A stretch of DNA of 64,000 nt from Rhizobium sp. CCGE 510 (GCF_000292525.1 NZ_AEYF01000037.1:1-64000), one strand, 5' to 3'; positions 43,797 through 53,721 are shown, counted from the first letter of the stretch. Notes: a model not told the origin generated them from the sequence alone. Numbers and translations are program-made.

Positions 43797-44729
43797 CTCA
43801 GCAGTCTCTTCGTCGCTAATCAGAGCGTTGATTTGATGGCCAACGACCGCGGCCCTGATCGCCTTGAACTTGCGCTTGCCCTTGGCCAGCCCAATGACCA
43901 TCGACGCGTCGCGGGACGGGATCGGCGCCGAGGCGACGCGCTCGTTGATCGGGTTGTCGAGCAACCTGCCGTCGACATCGAAGATCCAACCGCAAATCTC
44001 GCCGACAGCGCCGCCGCGCATCAGCTCCATCATCTCGTCCTTCTCGAGAAAACCGTCGACGCAGAGCGGCCCGTCGATTCCGAGTTCGCCGATGCCGACG
44101 AAGGTGACGTCGGCTTGCGCGCTGATGTCGAGTGTCGAGCGCACCAGCTGCTGACCATGCAGCAGCTCCCGCTCTTCCGCCGAGGTGACGAGCACCGGCA
44201 ACGGCATCGGATAGTGTCGCGCTTTCACGGCATCGGCCATGCTGAAGATGACGTTGTAATAAGCAGCCGATCCGTCCGGCGCGATATTGCCGGTCAGCGA
44301 GACGATACGATGATGGGGACATTCGATCGCCGGAAGCTGATCGACGGCGGCCTTCAGTGTCCGGCCGGTACCGACGGCGAGCACGATCGGCTCGGACCGT
44401 TTCAGCCACCGCTCGATTTCGGCCGCGGCCGCCTCGGCAATGCCGACCGTCGCCGACGACCCGGAATCGCTCGGCACCACCTCCACATGTTTCAGCCCGA
44501 ATTTCCGCCGCAGTTGACTGGCGAGTTCCAGGCAGGCCGCGATCGGATGATCGAGCCGCACCTTGATCAGGCGCTCGGCGACCGCCAGCGACACCAGCCG
44601 CTGCGCCGATTGCCGCGAGATCCCCATCGTAGCGGCGATTTCATCCTGCGTGCGCCCGGCGACGTAGTAGAGCCAGCCGGCACGCGCCGCATCGTCGAGC
44701 CGTGCAGGGGTCTCGGATCTTTTTGCCAT
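43779..44729 (-). CDS. smoC: SorC-family regulator of the polyol operon
   Basis: A 316-residue regulator. The HTH is near residues 20-50 (RTQDEIAATMGISRQSAQRL), followed by a SorC sugar-binding domain (VLAVGTGRTLKAAVDQL, HRIVSLTGNIAPDGSA, KFKAIRAAVVGHQINALISD). It is directly upstream of smoE on the same strand, as in other rhizobial smo clusters. The ATG at 44729 has AGGC upstream; the frame open to 44804 is less likely. It is expected to control smoE-onward in response to a polyol or its phosphate. Confidence 0.9.
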   Translation of the reverse strand: MAKRSETPARLDDAARAGWLYYVAGRTQDEIAATMGISRQSAQRLVSLAVAERLIKVRLDHPIAACLELASQLRRKFGLKHVEVVPSDSGSSATVGIAEAAAAEIERWLKRSEPIVLAVGTGRTLKAAVDQLPAIECPHHRIVSLTGNIAPDGSAAYYNVIFSMADAVKARHYPMPLPVLVTSAEERELLHGQQLVRSTLDISAQADVTFVGIGELGIDGPLCVDGFLEKDEMMELMRGGAVGEICGWIFDVDGRLLDNPINERVASAPIPSRDASMVIGLAKGKRKFKAIRAAVVGHQINALISDEETAEFLLRS

Positions 44730-44856
44730 TAAATGCCTACCACGCGAAAGTGAGCCGGCGTGCCGCCGCCGAACATGATTTGAATCTGTATCGCGCCAGA
44801 TCAAAACAAAATTCCGGCAAATGTCGAGCCTGTTGACAGGAGCCCTGTCGAATTAC

Positions 44857-45516
44857 TCAGGCAAACCATTGCATGACGAAATAGATCGCCGCCTTCACCA
44901 GACCGTAAATCACACCGCCGGCAACGACCAGCGACACCGCCGTCATCACGAAGCCGATCAGCGCGAAGAGCCCGTCGCGGCCTAATATGCCGAAAGCGAA
45001 GACCGAGATGGTGATCGCCGGCAGCATATTGCCGAGCGGCACCGGCAGCAGCAATACGATCGACAGCAGCAGGCATGCGGCCCCGGCGATGTATTCCGCC
45101 GGCGGCTCGGCAAAGATCGCCAGCCTCGGCTTCAGCATGCGCTCCGCCCAGGCGAGCCAGCGATGAATGCGGCCGACAATGGTTTCGAAATCCTCCCGCC
45201 GCATCGAACGGTCGGCAATTATCCTCGGAAGCCAGGGTTTCAGCCCGAAGGTCAGTTGCGCCGCCAGGAAGACGAGCGGCGCGCCGAGCACTGCCGAAGT
45301 GCCCGGCGGCGTCGGAAAAGCGTTCGGCAGCGCGAAGATCAGCATCAAAGCGCTGATCGCCCTGTCGCCCATCGTCTGGAACAGGTCACCGATCGAAATC
45401 CGTTCCCGGCTCCGGTCGGCGGCCAGCTGACGCAGGATGGATGAGAGGCGGCGACCTTTGGGGCGGGGTGGACGTGGTCTTCTGCGTCTATGGGAATCGG
45501 CGTTTTCGATGGTCAT
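44857..45516 (-). CDS. exoD: ExoD-family membrane protein
   Basis: A 219-residue protein of the ExoD family, first described as an exopolysaccharide-related, alkali-sensitivity gene in Sinorhizobium. A basic N-terminus (RRRRPRPPRPKGRR) precedes a cytoplasmic stretch and about four helices (ALMLIFALPNAFPTPPGTSA, LLLSIVLLLPVPLGNMLPAI, ALIGFVMTAVSLVVAGGVIY). The ATG at 45516 starts just before the basic region; upstream frame to 45729 overlaps the divergent kinase region. Biochemical role unresolved. It precedes smoC by 127 bp on the same strand but is probably separate. Confidence 0.85.
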   Translation of the reverse strand: MTIENADSHRRRRPRPPRPKGRRLSSILRQLAADRSRERISIGDLFQTMGDRAISALMLIFALPNAFPTPPGTSAVLGAPLVFLAAQLTFGLKPWLPRIIADRSMRREDFETIVGRIHRWLAWAERMLKPRLAIFAEPPAEYIAGAACLLLSIVLLLPVPLGNMLPAITISVFAFGILGRDGLFALIGFVMTAVSLVVAGGVIYGLVKAAIYFVMQWFA

Positions 45517-45728
45517 GATACCAGTGGGTGATGGAAGTGCAGGCGCAGATTTTGGCCGCGCAATATGCCAATTGAATGACTTGTGGGACGGGAATAGCTG
45601 TTGGTGGCGATTTGTCTGGATCATCCCCTTGGCGCCGCCAGCGCATGGCGCGCAGCGGAATGAAGGCTTGTAATTCCCCGCCAACAGTGCGAGCAGACAC
45701 CACAGACCAGAGAAACGGCAGGGTGGCA

Positions 45729-46640
45729 ATGATCATTTCATTCGACATCGGCGGCTCCGCCATCAAGGGCGGCATCGCCCGCTCCGAGGCGGACATCGTC
45801 CCCCTCGGCCGCCGCCCGACGCCGAGGGATGATTTCGCCGCTTTCGTCGCGACCTTGCGCGCCATCATCGCTGAAACCGGTGAAGCGCCGAGCCGCACTG
45901 CCCTCTCCATCGCCGGTGTCGTCGATCCCGATACGCAGCGGCTGACCTGCGCCAACATTGCCTGCATCCATGGCCGCACGCTGGCGGCGGATCTCGAAGC
46001 GGAACTCGGGCTTCCGGTGCTGATCGCCAACGACGCCGACTGTTTCGCCATGGCCGAAGCCGGCCTCGGCGCCGGTCGCGGCCACCGCATCGTCTTCGGC
46101 GCCATCCTCGGCACCGGCGTCGGCGGCGGCCTGGTAGCCGATGGGCGCCTCGTCAATGAGGCCGGCGGTTTTGCCGGCGAATGGGGTCACGGGCCGATCA
46201 TCGCATCCGCAGCCGGTAATCCGCCTGTCCCCATTCCCGCCTATGCCTGCGGCTGCGGCCAGAAGGGATGCGTCGACACCGTCGGCGGCGCCCGTGGCCT
46301 GGAACGCCTGCACAAGACGCTGCATGATCTCGACCTTTCGAGCGAAGAAATCATCGCTCAATGGCAACATGGTGAGAAGAAGGCGACCCGGACGATCGAC
46401 GTCTATGTCGATCTCGTCGCCTCGCCCCTGGCGCTGACGATCAACATCACCGGTGCCACCATCGTGCCGGTCGGCGGCGGGCTGTCCAATGTCGAGCCGC
46501 TGCTTGCCGAGCTCGATCACACCGTGCGCGCCCGCATCCTGCGCAAGTTCGACCGGCCGCTGGTGGTGCGCAGCCAATGCCGTATCGAACCCGGCCTGAT
46601 CGGCGCAGCACTGCTAGGATTGAAGGCCGAGGCGGCCTAA
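45729..46640 (+). CDS. nagK: ROK-family sugar kinase (N-acetylglucosamine kinase-like)
   Basis: A 303-residue ROK kinase. The ATP motif is FDIGGSAIKGGI at residues 5-16, the GTGVGGGLVADGRL loop follows, and the zinc site is built from EWGH plus ACGCGQKGC. Size and motifs fit NagK, which phosphorylates GlcNAc; glucokinase-type activity is possible. The ATG at 45729 is used, with GTG two codons before. It is convergent with a GH20 hexosaminidase 12 bp away, which supports an amino-sugar salvage role. Confidence 0.82.
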   Translation: MIISFDIGGSAIKGGIARSEADIVPLGRRPTPRDDFAAFVATLRAIIAETGEAPSRTALSIAGVVDPDTQRLTCANIACIHGRTLAADLEAELGLPVLIANDADCFAMAEAGLGAGRGHRIVFGAILGTGVGGGLVADGRLVNEAGGFAGEWGHGPIIASAAGNPPVPIPAYACGCGQKGCVDTVGGARGLERLHKTLHDLDLSSEEIIAQWQHGEKKATRTIDVYVDLVASPLALTINITGATIVPVGGGLSNVEPLLAELDHTVRARILRKFDRPLVVRSQCRIEPGLIGAALLGLKAEAA

Positions 46641-46652
46641 CCGCCGGCTTCC

Positions 46653-48569
46653 CTAGAGCACCGGCCACATCCGCACGATCGCCGCGAAGCGATCCCAGTC
46701 CTTGCGCGCCGAAGGCGTCCAGGCAGCCTCGGCAACGGCAGAAAGGCGCGGAAAAACCAGCCGGTTGAAATAGGCGCGGGAGAGGAAGTTCTCGGTCCAG
46801 ATGCAGGCCTGGATGCCGCGCATCTTCTCTTGCAACGCCTCCGGCAACTCGCCCTCGGCCTCGTAAGCGTAGGTGTGTTCCGGCGGAGCGTAGCCCGCCC
46901 ATGCCGCGCCGGGCTCGGCCCAGGCTTCGGCCTGCGCCATGTCGAGATAATAGGCCTGGCCCGGCGTCATCACCACATCATAGCCGTCCTCAGCCAACTC
47001 GATACCGACAGCGGGCTTTTCCCAGGCCATCAACAGCGTGCCGTCGCGATCGACGCCGCCGCCATGTGAGACCTCGTTCCAGCCGGCGAGCTTCCTGCCG
47101 CGTTCCAACAGCATGGCCTTGATCCGTTTCAAAAGATAGGATTGCAGCTCGGCGGTGCCGGCCAGTTTCTCCCGCTCCATCAGCGCCTTGCAAAGCGGCG
47201 AGGAAAGCCAGGAGCCCTGCGCCACTTCATCGCCGCCGATATGGATATATTCGCTGGGAAACAGCGTCACCATCTCGTCGAACACCTTGCCGAGAAATTC
47301 ATAGGTGAATTCGACCGCCGGATTGAGGGCATTGTTGGGATAACCTTGCACCGAGCGGTAGCTGTCCGGCGCCTCCTGGCCGTCGATGAGCTCGGGCAGC
47401 GAGAACAGCGTCGCGGTGCTGTGGCCGGGAATATCGATTTCCGGCACCACCTCGATATGCAGCGAGGTGGCATGCGCAACGATCTGCCTCACCTCGTCCT
47501 GGGTGTAATGGCCGGAGCGCGTTTCCGCCCCGTCGCCGAGCTGCGGCACAAGCACCTCATCCGGCCCATGCCGGGCACCAATCTCCGTCAGGGCCGGATA
47601 GGCCTTGATCTCCAGCCGCCAGGCTTCGTCGTCGGTCAGATGCCAATGGAAGATGTTGAGCTTGTTCCAGGCGAGGATGTCGATCAGCCGCACGACGTCG
47701 GCCACCGGATAGAACTGCCGCGAGACATCGAGATGGCAGCCACGCCAGTCGTAACGCGGCTGGTCGGCGATCGTGCCGAAATTCGGGAATTTGAAGCGCT
47801 CCCGATCGGTGCGGGCGCCGTGCAGCAATTGCGCCAGGCTGATCAGCCCATATTGCCGCCCAGCCGCATCTGCACTCGAAAGCACGATCTCATGTGCGGT
47901 AAAACGCAATTCGTAGGCGAAGGCGGCGATAGAGGATTCGGTGGCGAAACGAATGGCCCGCCCGCCTTTGACGGCACTGAGGGAAAACGGGAGGTTGTCG
48001 GCCGGATAGAGCCGCTGGTAAAGCGCGAGAACCAGGGAGAGCGCCGTGATCGCGTCGGGCCGGGTTCTTTCGACGGGATAAAGGATGACCGGCAGATCTC
48101 CCGCCTTCAGCCCGAGCGCCAGCGGCCAGGGCAACAGCGCATAGGGCTCCTCGATCCGGCCCGGCGGCAGAAGCGGCGGCGCCACACCGCCATCCCGGCC
48201 TTCGAGCATGAGATCGCCGAAAGCGACGGGAACATGGCGCCCGTCGACAAGTGTCAAATAGGCCGATTTGATGCCTGACGTCGCATGTTTCGGCTCTCTG
48301 GTCAGCCCCTCGACCGTGAACCGCCAGTGCCCGCCCAGCGGCACGCTCAGCTCCTCATGCGGCAGGAATTCATGGAAATGCGCGAACCGTCGTTTCAGGC
48401 TGCCGCCGTTGCAGACATGTTTGTCGGCAACCCGCGTCTCCGACGTGTATGCGAGCGAGAAGCCGGACAGCGGCTCGGTCGAAAGATTGAAGAGCGTGAA
48501 GGTCAGGCGCCCAAAGCTGCCCTCTACCGGGCTCCAGCTCGCTTCCAGACGATAATTGGCAATGCTCAT
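46653..48569 (-). CDS. Beta-N-acetylhexosaminidase (GH20)
   Basis: A 638-residue glycoside hydrolase family 20 enzyme. An N-terminal beta-sandwich region (about 1-130) with the CNGGSLKRRF segment precedes the GH20b-like domain and the TIM barrel that starts near YDWRGCHLDVSRQFY. The catalytic Asp-Glu pair is in HIGGDEVA. No signal peptide is seen, so it may act in the cytoplasm on imported chito-oligosaccharides. The ATG at 48569 is preceded by GGGGG-rich sequence; the frame to 48887 runs into the RND terminator and is not used. The neighbouring ROK kinase could use the GlcNAc it releases. Confidence 0.9.
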   Translation of the reverse strand: MSIANYRLEASWSPVEGSFGRLTFTLFNLSTEPLSGFSLAYTSETRVADKHVCNGGSLKRRFAHFHEFLPHEELSVPLGGHWRFTVEGLTREPKHATSGIKSAYLTLVDGRHVPVAFGDLMLEGRDGGVAPPLLPPGRIEEPYALLPWPLALGLKAGDLPVILYPVERTRPDAITALSLVLALYQRLYPADNLPFSLSAVKGGRAIRFATESSIAAFAYELRFTAHEIVLSSADAAGRQYGLISLAQLLHGARTDRERFKFPNFGTIADQPRYDWRGCHLDVSRQFYPVADVVRLIDILAWNKLNIFHWHLTDDEAWRLEIKAYPALTEIGARHGPDEVLVPQLGDGAETRSGHYTQDEVRQIVAHATSLHIEVVPEIDIPGHSTATLFSLPELIDGQEAPDSYRSVQGYPNNALNPAVEFTYEFLGKVFDEMVTLFPSEYIHIGGDEVAQGSWLSSPLCKALMEREKLAGTAELQSYLLKRIKAMLLERGRKLAGWNEVSHGGGVDRDGTLLMAWEKPAVGIELAEDGYDVVMTPGQAYYLDMAQAEAWAEPGAAWAGYAPPEHTYAYEAEGELPEALQEKMRGIQACIWTENFLSRAYFNRLVFPRLSAVAEAAWTPSARKDWDRFAAIVRMWPVL

Positions 48570-48706
48570 ATTTCCCCCGATCCGCGGCAAGACATGAGCT
48601 GTGTTTTTGCCGCCGCAGTTTCCCGGCATGCGTCCGCAGCTTGACTTTTTCGAGGCGGAGTCGGCGTCGTCGGAAGAATTGCGGTGTGACTGCGACTGAA
48701 GAAAGG

Positions 48707-48733
48707 AAAACGGCGCGGCTTTCGCCGCGCCGT
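48707..48733 (-). terminator. Rho-independent terminator of the RND operon
   Basis: On the minus strand ACGGCGCGGC, GAAA loop, GCCGCGCCGT, then TTTTCCTTTC. The 10-bp perfect stem begins 3 bp after the RND stop codon. Confidence 0.9.
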
Positions 48734-48735
48734 CC

Positions 48736-51700
48736 TCACTCTGCTGCCAACGCCGGCGGATGTCTGTCATCCGCCTCTTCCTGGATGGCGTCGGCATCCC
48801 GGCCTGGCTCGTCCTTTGCCTTCGGCTCCCGGCCGAAGAAAAGCGCGTAACCGGCGGGCAGAACCAGAATGGTAAGCACGGTCGCAACCAGGATACCGCC
48901 CATCATCGCGTAAGCGAGCGGACCCCAGAAGACGCCGCGCGAGATCGGGATCAGCGCCAGCACGGCGGTCAGAGCCGTCAGCATGATCGGCCGGAAACGC
49001 CGTACGGCCGCACCGACGATCGCCTCCTGCCGGTGCATGCCGGCCTTGATGTCCTGGTCGATCTGATCGACCAGGATGATCGAGTTGCGCATGATGATGC
49101 CGAGCAGCGCGATGACGCCGAGGATCGCCACGAAGCCGAAAGGCGCGCCGCTGATCAGCAAGGCGGCCGCCGCACCGATAATGCCGAGCGGTCCGGTGGC
49201 GAGCACCAGCATCGCCTTGCCGAAATGCTGCAGCTGGATCATCAGCAGTACGATGATGACGGCGAGCATGATCGGCGCTTTGGCGGCGATCGACATCTGG
49301 CTTTCCGCCGCATCCTCGGCGCCGCCCTGGATCTCGACGTTGTAGCCGGCCGGCAGGCTGTCGCGCAGGTCCTTCAGGTCGGCATACATTTTCATCACCA
49401 CGTCGTTCGGCTGCACATCGTCAGGCAGCGTCGCGCGCACGGTGATCGTCGGCAGCCTGTTGCGCCGCCATTCGATTCCCTGCTCCATGACCGGCACGAC
49501 CTTGGCGACCTGCGAGACCGGCACGAAGCCGCCGAAATCCGTCGGGACATAGACGGAATTGACCGCCGACAGCAGCGAGCGGCTGGCATCCGGCTCGCGG
49601 GCGACGATAGAGACCGTCTCCTCGCCGTCGCGGAAATCGTCGAGCGCAGCACCGGACATGGCGGTCTGCAGCATCTGGCGCACGCGCTGCGAGGTGACGC
49701 CGAGAGCCCGGGCGCGGTCCTGGTCGATCACCAGCTTCATCGCCGGCACCTGTTCCAGCCAGTCGTCATGGATGGCGCCGAGCATCGGGTTGGCCTGGAA
49801 GCGCGCCTTCACCTGATCGGCGATCGCTCGCACTTCCTGTCGGTCAGGACCCATGACGCGCATCTGCACCGGCCAACCTGTGGGTGGGCCGAGGAAGAGA
49901 CGGTCGACCTTGCCGCGAATCTCAGGGAAATCTTCGGCAAGAATCGTCCGCAGCTTGACGATCAGCCGCTCGCGCGCCGGTTCATCATTGGCCATGACGA
50001 GAAGCTGGGCGAAGTTCGGGTTGCGCAGCTGCTGGTCGAGCGGCAGGAAGAAACGCGGCGCGCCTTCGCCGATATAGGTGGCGATGAACTTCTTGTCGTG
50101 ATCATCCATCATCTTGGCTTCGAGCGCCTTTGCCTGCACCTCGACTTCCTTGATGCTGGTGCCCTCAGGCAGCCAAAGATCGACGAGGATTTCCGGCCGC
50201 GAGGATTGCGGGAAGAAATTCTGCGGGATGAACTGGAAGGCCCAGAGACTGGTGACGAAGGTGCCGAGCGTCAAGAGCAGCACGATGACCCGGTGGCGCA
50301 CCGCCCAGCCGACCGTGCCGCGCAGACGGCGATAGAAGCCGGTGTCGAAGGCATCGTGATGCTCGCCGGCGTGATGGCGCTGCTTGAGGATCATGTAGCC
50401 GAGCCACGGCGTGAAATAGACCGCGACGAACCATGAGGTCACCAGCGCAATGCCGACGACATAAAACAGCGAACGCACATATTCGCCGGCCGTCGATGCG
50501 GCAAAGCCGACGGGAATGAAGCCGGCCGTGGTGATCAGCGTGCCCGTCAGCATCGGGAAGGCGGTCGAGGAATAGGCGAAGCTTGCCGCCTCGATCTTGA
50601 CGAGCCCTTCCTCCAGCTTTCGCTCCATCATCTCGACGACGATCATCGCATCGTCGACGAGCAGGCCGAGCGCGATGATCAGCGCGCCGAGCGAGATGCG
50701 CTGCAGATCGATGCCGAGTTCGTACATCAGCGCGAAGGTGGCGGCGAGCACCAGCGGAATGGCGATGGCGATGACCAGGCCCGAGCGCCAGCCGATCGAT
50801 AGGAACGAAACGATAAGCACGATAACAAGGGCTTCGCCGAGTGCATGCATGAATTCGCTGACCGCATCCGTCACCACGTCCGGCTGGTTGGCGATCTGAT
50901 CGACAGCGACGCCGTAAGGCAGCGCCTCTTCGAAGCGCTGATAGGTCGCCTCGACGCCCTTGCCGACATCGGTGACATTGAAGCCCTTGGCCATCACGAC
51001 GCCGACCTGAACGCTGTCATGGCCATTGAAACGGTACTTGCGCTGATAGGGGTCTTCCAGCCCGGAACTGACGGTGGCGATATCGCCGAGGCGCGTCACC
51101 TGGCCGCCGGCGCGAAGGCGCAGCTCGCGGATATCGGCCGCCTTCTTTACGTCGCCTTCGACCGAGATGCGCACCGAGCGCAGGCCGGTATCGACGGAGC
51201 CGGCCGGATCGACATTGTTCTGGCCCTTGATGGCATTCTGCAGGTCGAGGATCGTCAGGCCGCGCTCGGCGAGCGCCTTGGACGAGACGTCGATATAGAT
51301 CTTCTCAGGCTGGTCGCCGATGATGACCGCCTTCTCGACACCAGGCGTCGTCAGCAGCATGTCGCGCGCCTGGATCGCGAATTTCTTCAGCTCCGGATAG
51401 GAATAACCGTCGCCGCTGATCGAATGCAGCGTGATGAAAGTATCGCCGAATTCGTCGTTGAAATAGGGGCCGAGCAGGCCCTGCGGCAGCTCGCTGGAGA
51501 TATCGCCGACCTTCTTGCGCACCTGGTAGAAGGCATCAGCCACGTCCTTCGAATTCGTATCGCCCTTGACCTGCAGGGTGATGATCGCGCTGCCCGCCCG
51601 CGTATAGGACTTGACCCAGTCGATATGCGGCGTTTCCTGCAGCTTGCGCTCGATCTTGTTGACGACCTGATCTTCCATCTCCTGGATAGAAGCGCCCGGC

Positions 51701-51882
51701 CAGATCGCCTGAACGACCATGACGCGGAAGGTAAATTCGGGATCCTCGCGCTGGCCCATGCGCATCAGGCCGAGCACGCCGGTGATGATGATCAGTCCGA
51801 AGAGGAAGCGGGCGATGCTCGGATGGCCGATCGCCCAGCGCGACAGATTGAAGGGCCGCTTTTCGGTAGTGTTGGCGTCCAT
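48736..51882 (-). CDS. RND-family efflux transporter, inner-membrane component
   Basis: A 1048-residue HAE1-type RND pump (AcrB-like) with 12 helices and two large periplasmic loops. The proton relay is in GLLVDDAMIVVEMMERKL in helix 4, and the internal repeat shows LIMIQL-type helices near residue 880 and GIIMRNSIILVDQIDQD in helix 10. It follows the adaptor gene by 25 bp. It expels drugs or other hydrophobic compounds with the adaptor and an outer-membrane channel not encoded here. It has a strong terminator directly after the stop. Confidence 0.94.
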   Translation of the reverse strand: MDANTTEKRPFNLSRWAIGHPSIARFLFGLIIITGVLGLMRMGQREDPEFTFRVMVVQAIWPGASIQEMEDQVVNKIERKLQETPHIDWVKSYTRAGSAIITLQVKGDTNSKDVADAFYQVRKKVGDISSELPQGLLGPYFNDEFGDTFITLHSISGDGYSYPELKKFAIQARDMLLTTPGVEKAVIIGDQPEKIYIDVSSKALAERGLTILDLQNAIKGQNNVDPAGSVDTGLRSVRISVEGDVKKAADIRELRLRAGGQVTRLGDIATVSSGLEDPYQRKYRFNGHDSVQVGVVMAKGFNVTDVGKGVEATYQRFEEALPYGVAVDQIANQPDVVTDAVSEFMHALGEALVIVLIVSFLSIGWRSGLVIAIAIPLVLAATFALMYELGIDLQRISLGALIIALGLLVDDAMIVVEMMERKLEEGLVKIEAASFAYSSTAFPMLTGTLITTAGFIPVGFAASTAGEYVRSLFYVVGIALVTSWFVAVYFTPWLGYMILKQRHHAGEHHDAFDTGFYRRLRGTVGWAVRHRVIVLLLTLGTFVTSLWAFQFIPQNFFPQSSRPEILVDLWLPEGTSIKEVEVQAKALEAKMMDDHDKKFIATYIGEGAPRFFLPLDQQLRNPNFAQLLVMANDEPARERLIVKLRTILAEDFPEIRGKVDRLFLGPPTGWPVQMRVMGPDRQEVRAIADQVKARFQANPMLGAIHDDWLEQVPAMKLVIDQDRARALGVTSQRVRQMLQTAMSGAALDDFRDGEETVSIVAREPDASRSLLSAVNSVYVPTDFGGFVPVSQVAKVVPVMEQGIEWRRNRLPTITVRATLPDDVQPNDVVMKMYADLKDLRDSLPAGYNVEIQGGAEDAAESQMSIAAKAPIMLAVIIVLLMIQLQHFGKAMLVLATGPLGIIGAAAALLISGAPFGFVAILGVIALLGIIMRNSIILVDQIDQDIKAGMHRQEAIVGAAVRRFRPIMLTALTAVLALIPISRGVFWGPLAYAMMGGILVATVLTILVLPAGYALFFGREPKAKDEPGRDADAIQEEADDRHPPALAAE

Positions 51883-51907
51883 GGTTTTCTTCCCCTTTGC
51901 GACGCAA

Positions 51908-53047
51908 TCAGCGGACGGTCTGGTCCGTGTCGGCCAGGGCCGACTGCTGGTCCGGCACCTTCACCTTCAGGTTCTCGGTCATGAACTGCGTGCCGGCCGC
52001 AACCACGAGATCGCCGGTATCGAGACCCTCGGTCACATGCACGCCGTCGCTGGTGAAATCCGCGACCTTGATATCGCGGCCATGCACGGTCGCCGTATCG
52101 CGGTCGACGGTCCAGACCATCTGCTTGCCGTCCTTTTCAGCCAGTGCGCTGAGTGGGATCGAGACATAGCTATTGCCGTTGCTGACGTCGGCCTCGATCG
52201 TCGCGGTCATGCCGAGCAACACCTGCGGATCGTTCGGCAGGCTCACCCGCACCGCAAAGGTGCGCGACTGCTGGTCGGCGCTGCCTGAGACTTCCCGCAC
52301 CTTGCCATCGAGCACCAGCTTGCTATCGGCCCAGAAGCTTGTCTTGACCGTCTTGCCCGGCTTGAATTCCGCAATGTCGTTTTCGGGAACTGCGATCTGC
52401 ACTTCCTTCTCACCGTCGACGGCAACGGTGACGACGGCGGTGCCGGAGCCGACAACCTGACCGGTATCGGCATTGATTGATGTGACGATGCCGTTCTGAC
52501 CGGCCTTGAGCTCGGTGTAGCTCACCTGGTTCTTCGCCTGGTCGAGCGCGGAGAGGGCGGCGTCGCGCTGCGACATCGCCTGGTCATGGCTGAGCGAAGC
52601 CTGCTCGAGCTGCGACTTCGGGGCGACACTCTTGTCGAAAAGCTGCTCGGCGCGTTTATTGGCGAGATCGGCAGTTTCGACGCCTCTTTCGGCAGAGGCA
52701 AGATTGGCTTCCGCCGTTCTGACCGCCAGCTGGTAATCGGTGGCGTCGACTCGGGCGAGCACATCGCCCGGCGTCACCCGGTCGCCGATATCGACGAGGC
52801 GTTCGGTGATCTTGCCGGCAACGCGAAACCCGAGGTTCATCTCCGTGCGTGCCTTGACCGAGCCCGAATAGTCGAGCTTGCGGGTGTCGCCGGCCTTGGC
52901 GATCTCGACGACCTTCACCGGCCGGATGACTTGCTTGACCTCAGCCTTCTCTTCCGAACAGGCGGAAACGCCGATGCCGATAGCGCCGACAAACACAAGG
53001 CGGGCGACAGACGGCATGTGATGGCTGAGGCTCTTGAGCGAAAACAT
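51908..53047 (-). CDS. RND efflux periplasmic adaptor lipoprotein
   Basis: A 379-residue membrane fusion protein. A lipobox (IGIGVSACSEEK) marks the acylated Cys near residue 27. Lipoyl half-motifs (LGFRVAGKITERLVDIGDRV), an alpha-hairpin (VETADLANKRAEQLFDKSVA), a beta-barrel and a membrane-proximal domain follow. The ATG at 53047 has AGGAG 9 nt upstream. It lies between the TetR gene (49 bp upstream) and the RND gene, so all three form one operon. Confidence 0.93.
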   Translation of the reverse strand: MFSLKSLSHHMPSVARLVFVGAIGIGVSACSEEKAEVKQVIRPVKVVEIAKAGDTRKLDYSGSVKARTEMNLGFRVAGKITERLVDIGDRVTPGDVLARVDATDYQLAVRTAEANLASAERGVETADLANKRAEQLFDKSVAPKSQLEQASLSHDQAMSQRDAALSALDQAKNQVSYTELKAGQNGIVTSINADTGQVVGSGTAVVTVAVDGEKEVQIAVPENDIAEFKPGKTVKTSFWADSKLVLDGKVREVSGSADQQSRTFAVRVSLPNDPQVLLGMTATIEADVSNGNSYVSIPLSALAEKDGKQMVWTVDRDTATVHGRDIKVADFTSDGVHVTEGLDTGDLVVAAGTQFMTENLKVKVPDQQSALADTDQTVR

Positions 53048-53096
53048 CTTCCGCACTCCTGGATGGTTTGGGGGTCTCGACGGCGGCTGCCGTCCA

Positions 53097-53705
53097 TTAT
53101 TTCTTCAGCGCCCTGATCACGTAGTCGATCAGTTCGTCGACGCTCGCGCGGTTCGTTTTGGCAAGACATTGCGCCACCATCTGCGGATGGCAGAGATTGA
53201 TCGTCGCTGCGCCGAAGCAGCGCGACGCAACGACCGGGTCCTGCTCGGCGAATTCTCCCGCCGCAATTCCTTCGGCGATGATTTCGGCAATGAGATCGTG
53301 GACGCGGTCGATATGTTTCTCGATGACATGCCAGTCGCGCTCGATCGCGACGATGATCATCTCGTGCACCTTCATCTCGTCGAGCATCAGATCGAGCGTC
53401 AACTGATGCTGGGTCGTGACATAGCGGCGCAGCCGCTCACTGGCGCTGACCGGCTGATGGCGGATGTCGTAGGCGATTTGATAGGCGGTAGCGAGCATAC
53501 GCCCGCAGAGCGCCTGGTGGATCTCCACCTTGGAGGCGAAGAACCGATAAATATTGGCTGGCGACATGCCGAGATCGCGGGCGATGTCAGCCACCGTCGT
53601 CTTGCTGTAGCCATAGTGGCGGAACAGCCGCTCGGCCGCGTCGAGAATGCGGGTGACATTCTCCTGCCGCGTGACGTCGAGTGTATTTTCCGTGATGTCG
53701 TCCAT
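53097..53705 (-). CDS. TetR-family repressor of the RND operon
   Basis: A 202-residue TetR regulator. The HTH is near residues 17-65 (TTVADIARDLGMSPANIYRFFASKVEIH), and a C-terminal ligand domain of the type often seen next to RND pumps follows. It is the first gene of the TetR-MFP-RND unit. The strong palindrome at 53722-53757, 17 bp before its start, is its probable operator, giving autorepression of the whole operon. Confidence 0.92.
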   Translation of the reverse strand: MDDITENTLDVTRQENVTRILDAAERLFRHYGYSKTTVADIARDLGMSPANIYRFFASKVEIHQALCGRMLATAYQIAYDIRHQPVSASERLRRYVTTQHQLTLDLMLDEMKVHEMIIVAIERDWHVIEKHIDRVHDLIAEIIAEGIAAGEFAEQDPVVASRCFGAATINLCHPQMVAQCLAKTNRASVDELIDYVIRALKK

Positions 53706-53721
53706 AGTTTCGATACTCGAA

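Noticed and set aside
48760..50436. 558-codon frame opposite the RND gene
   Set aside because: Shadow frame rich in Arg, Asp and His, typical of the complementary strand of a high-GC gene.
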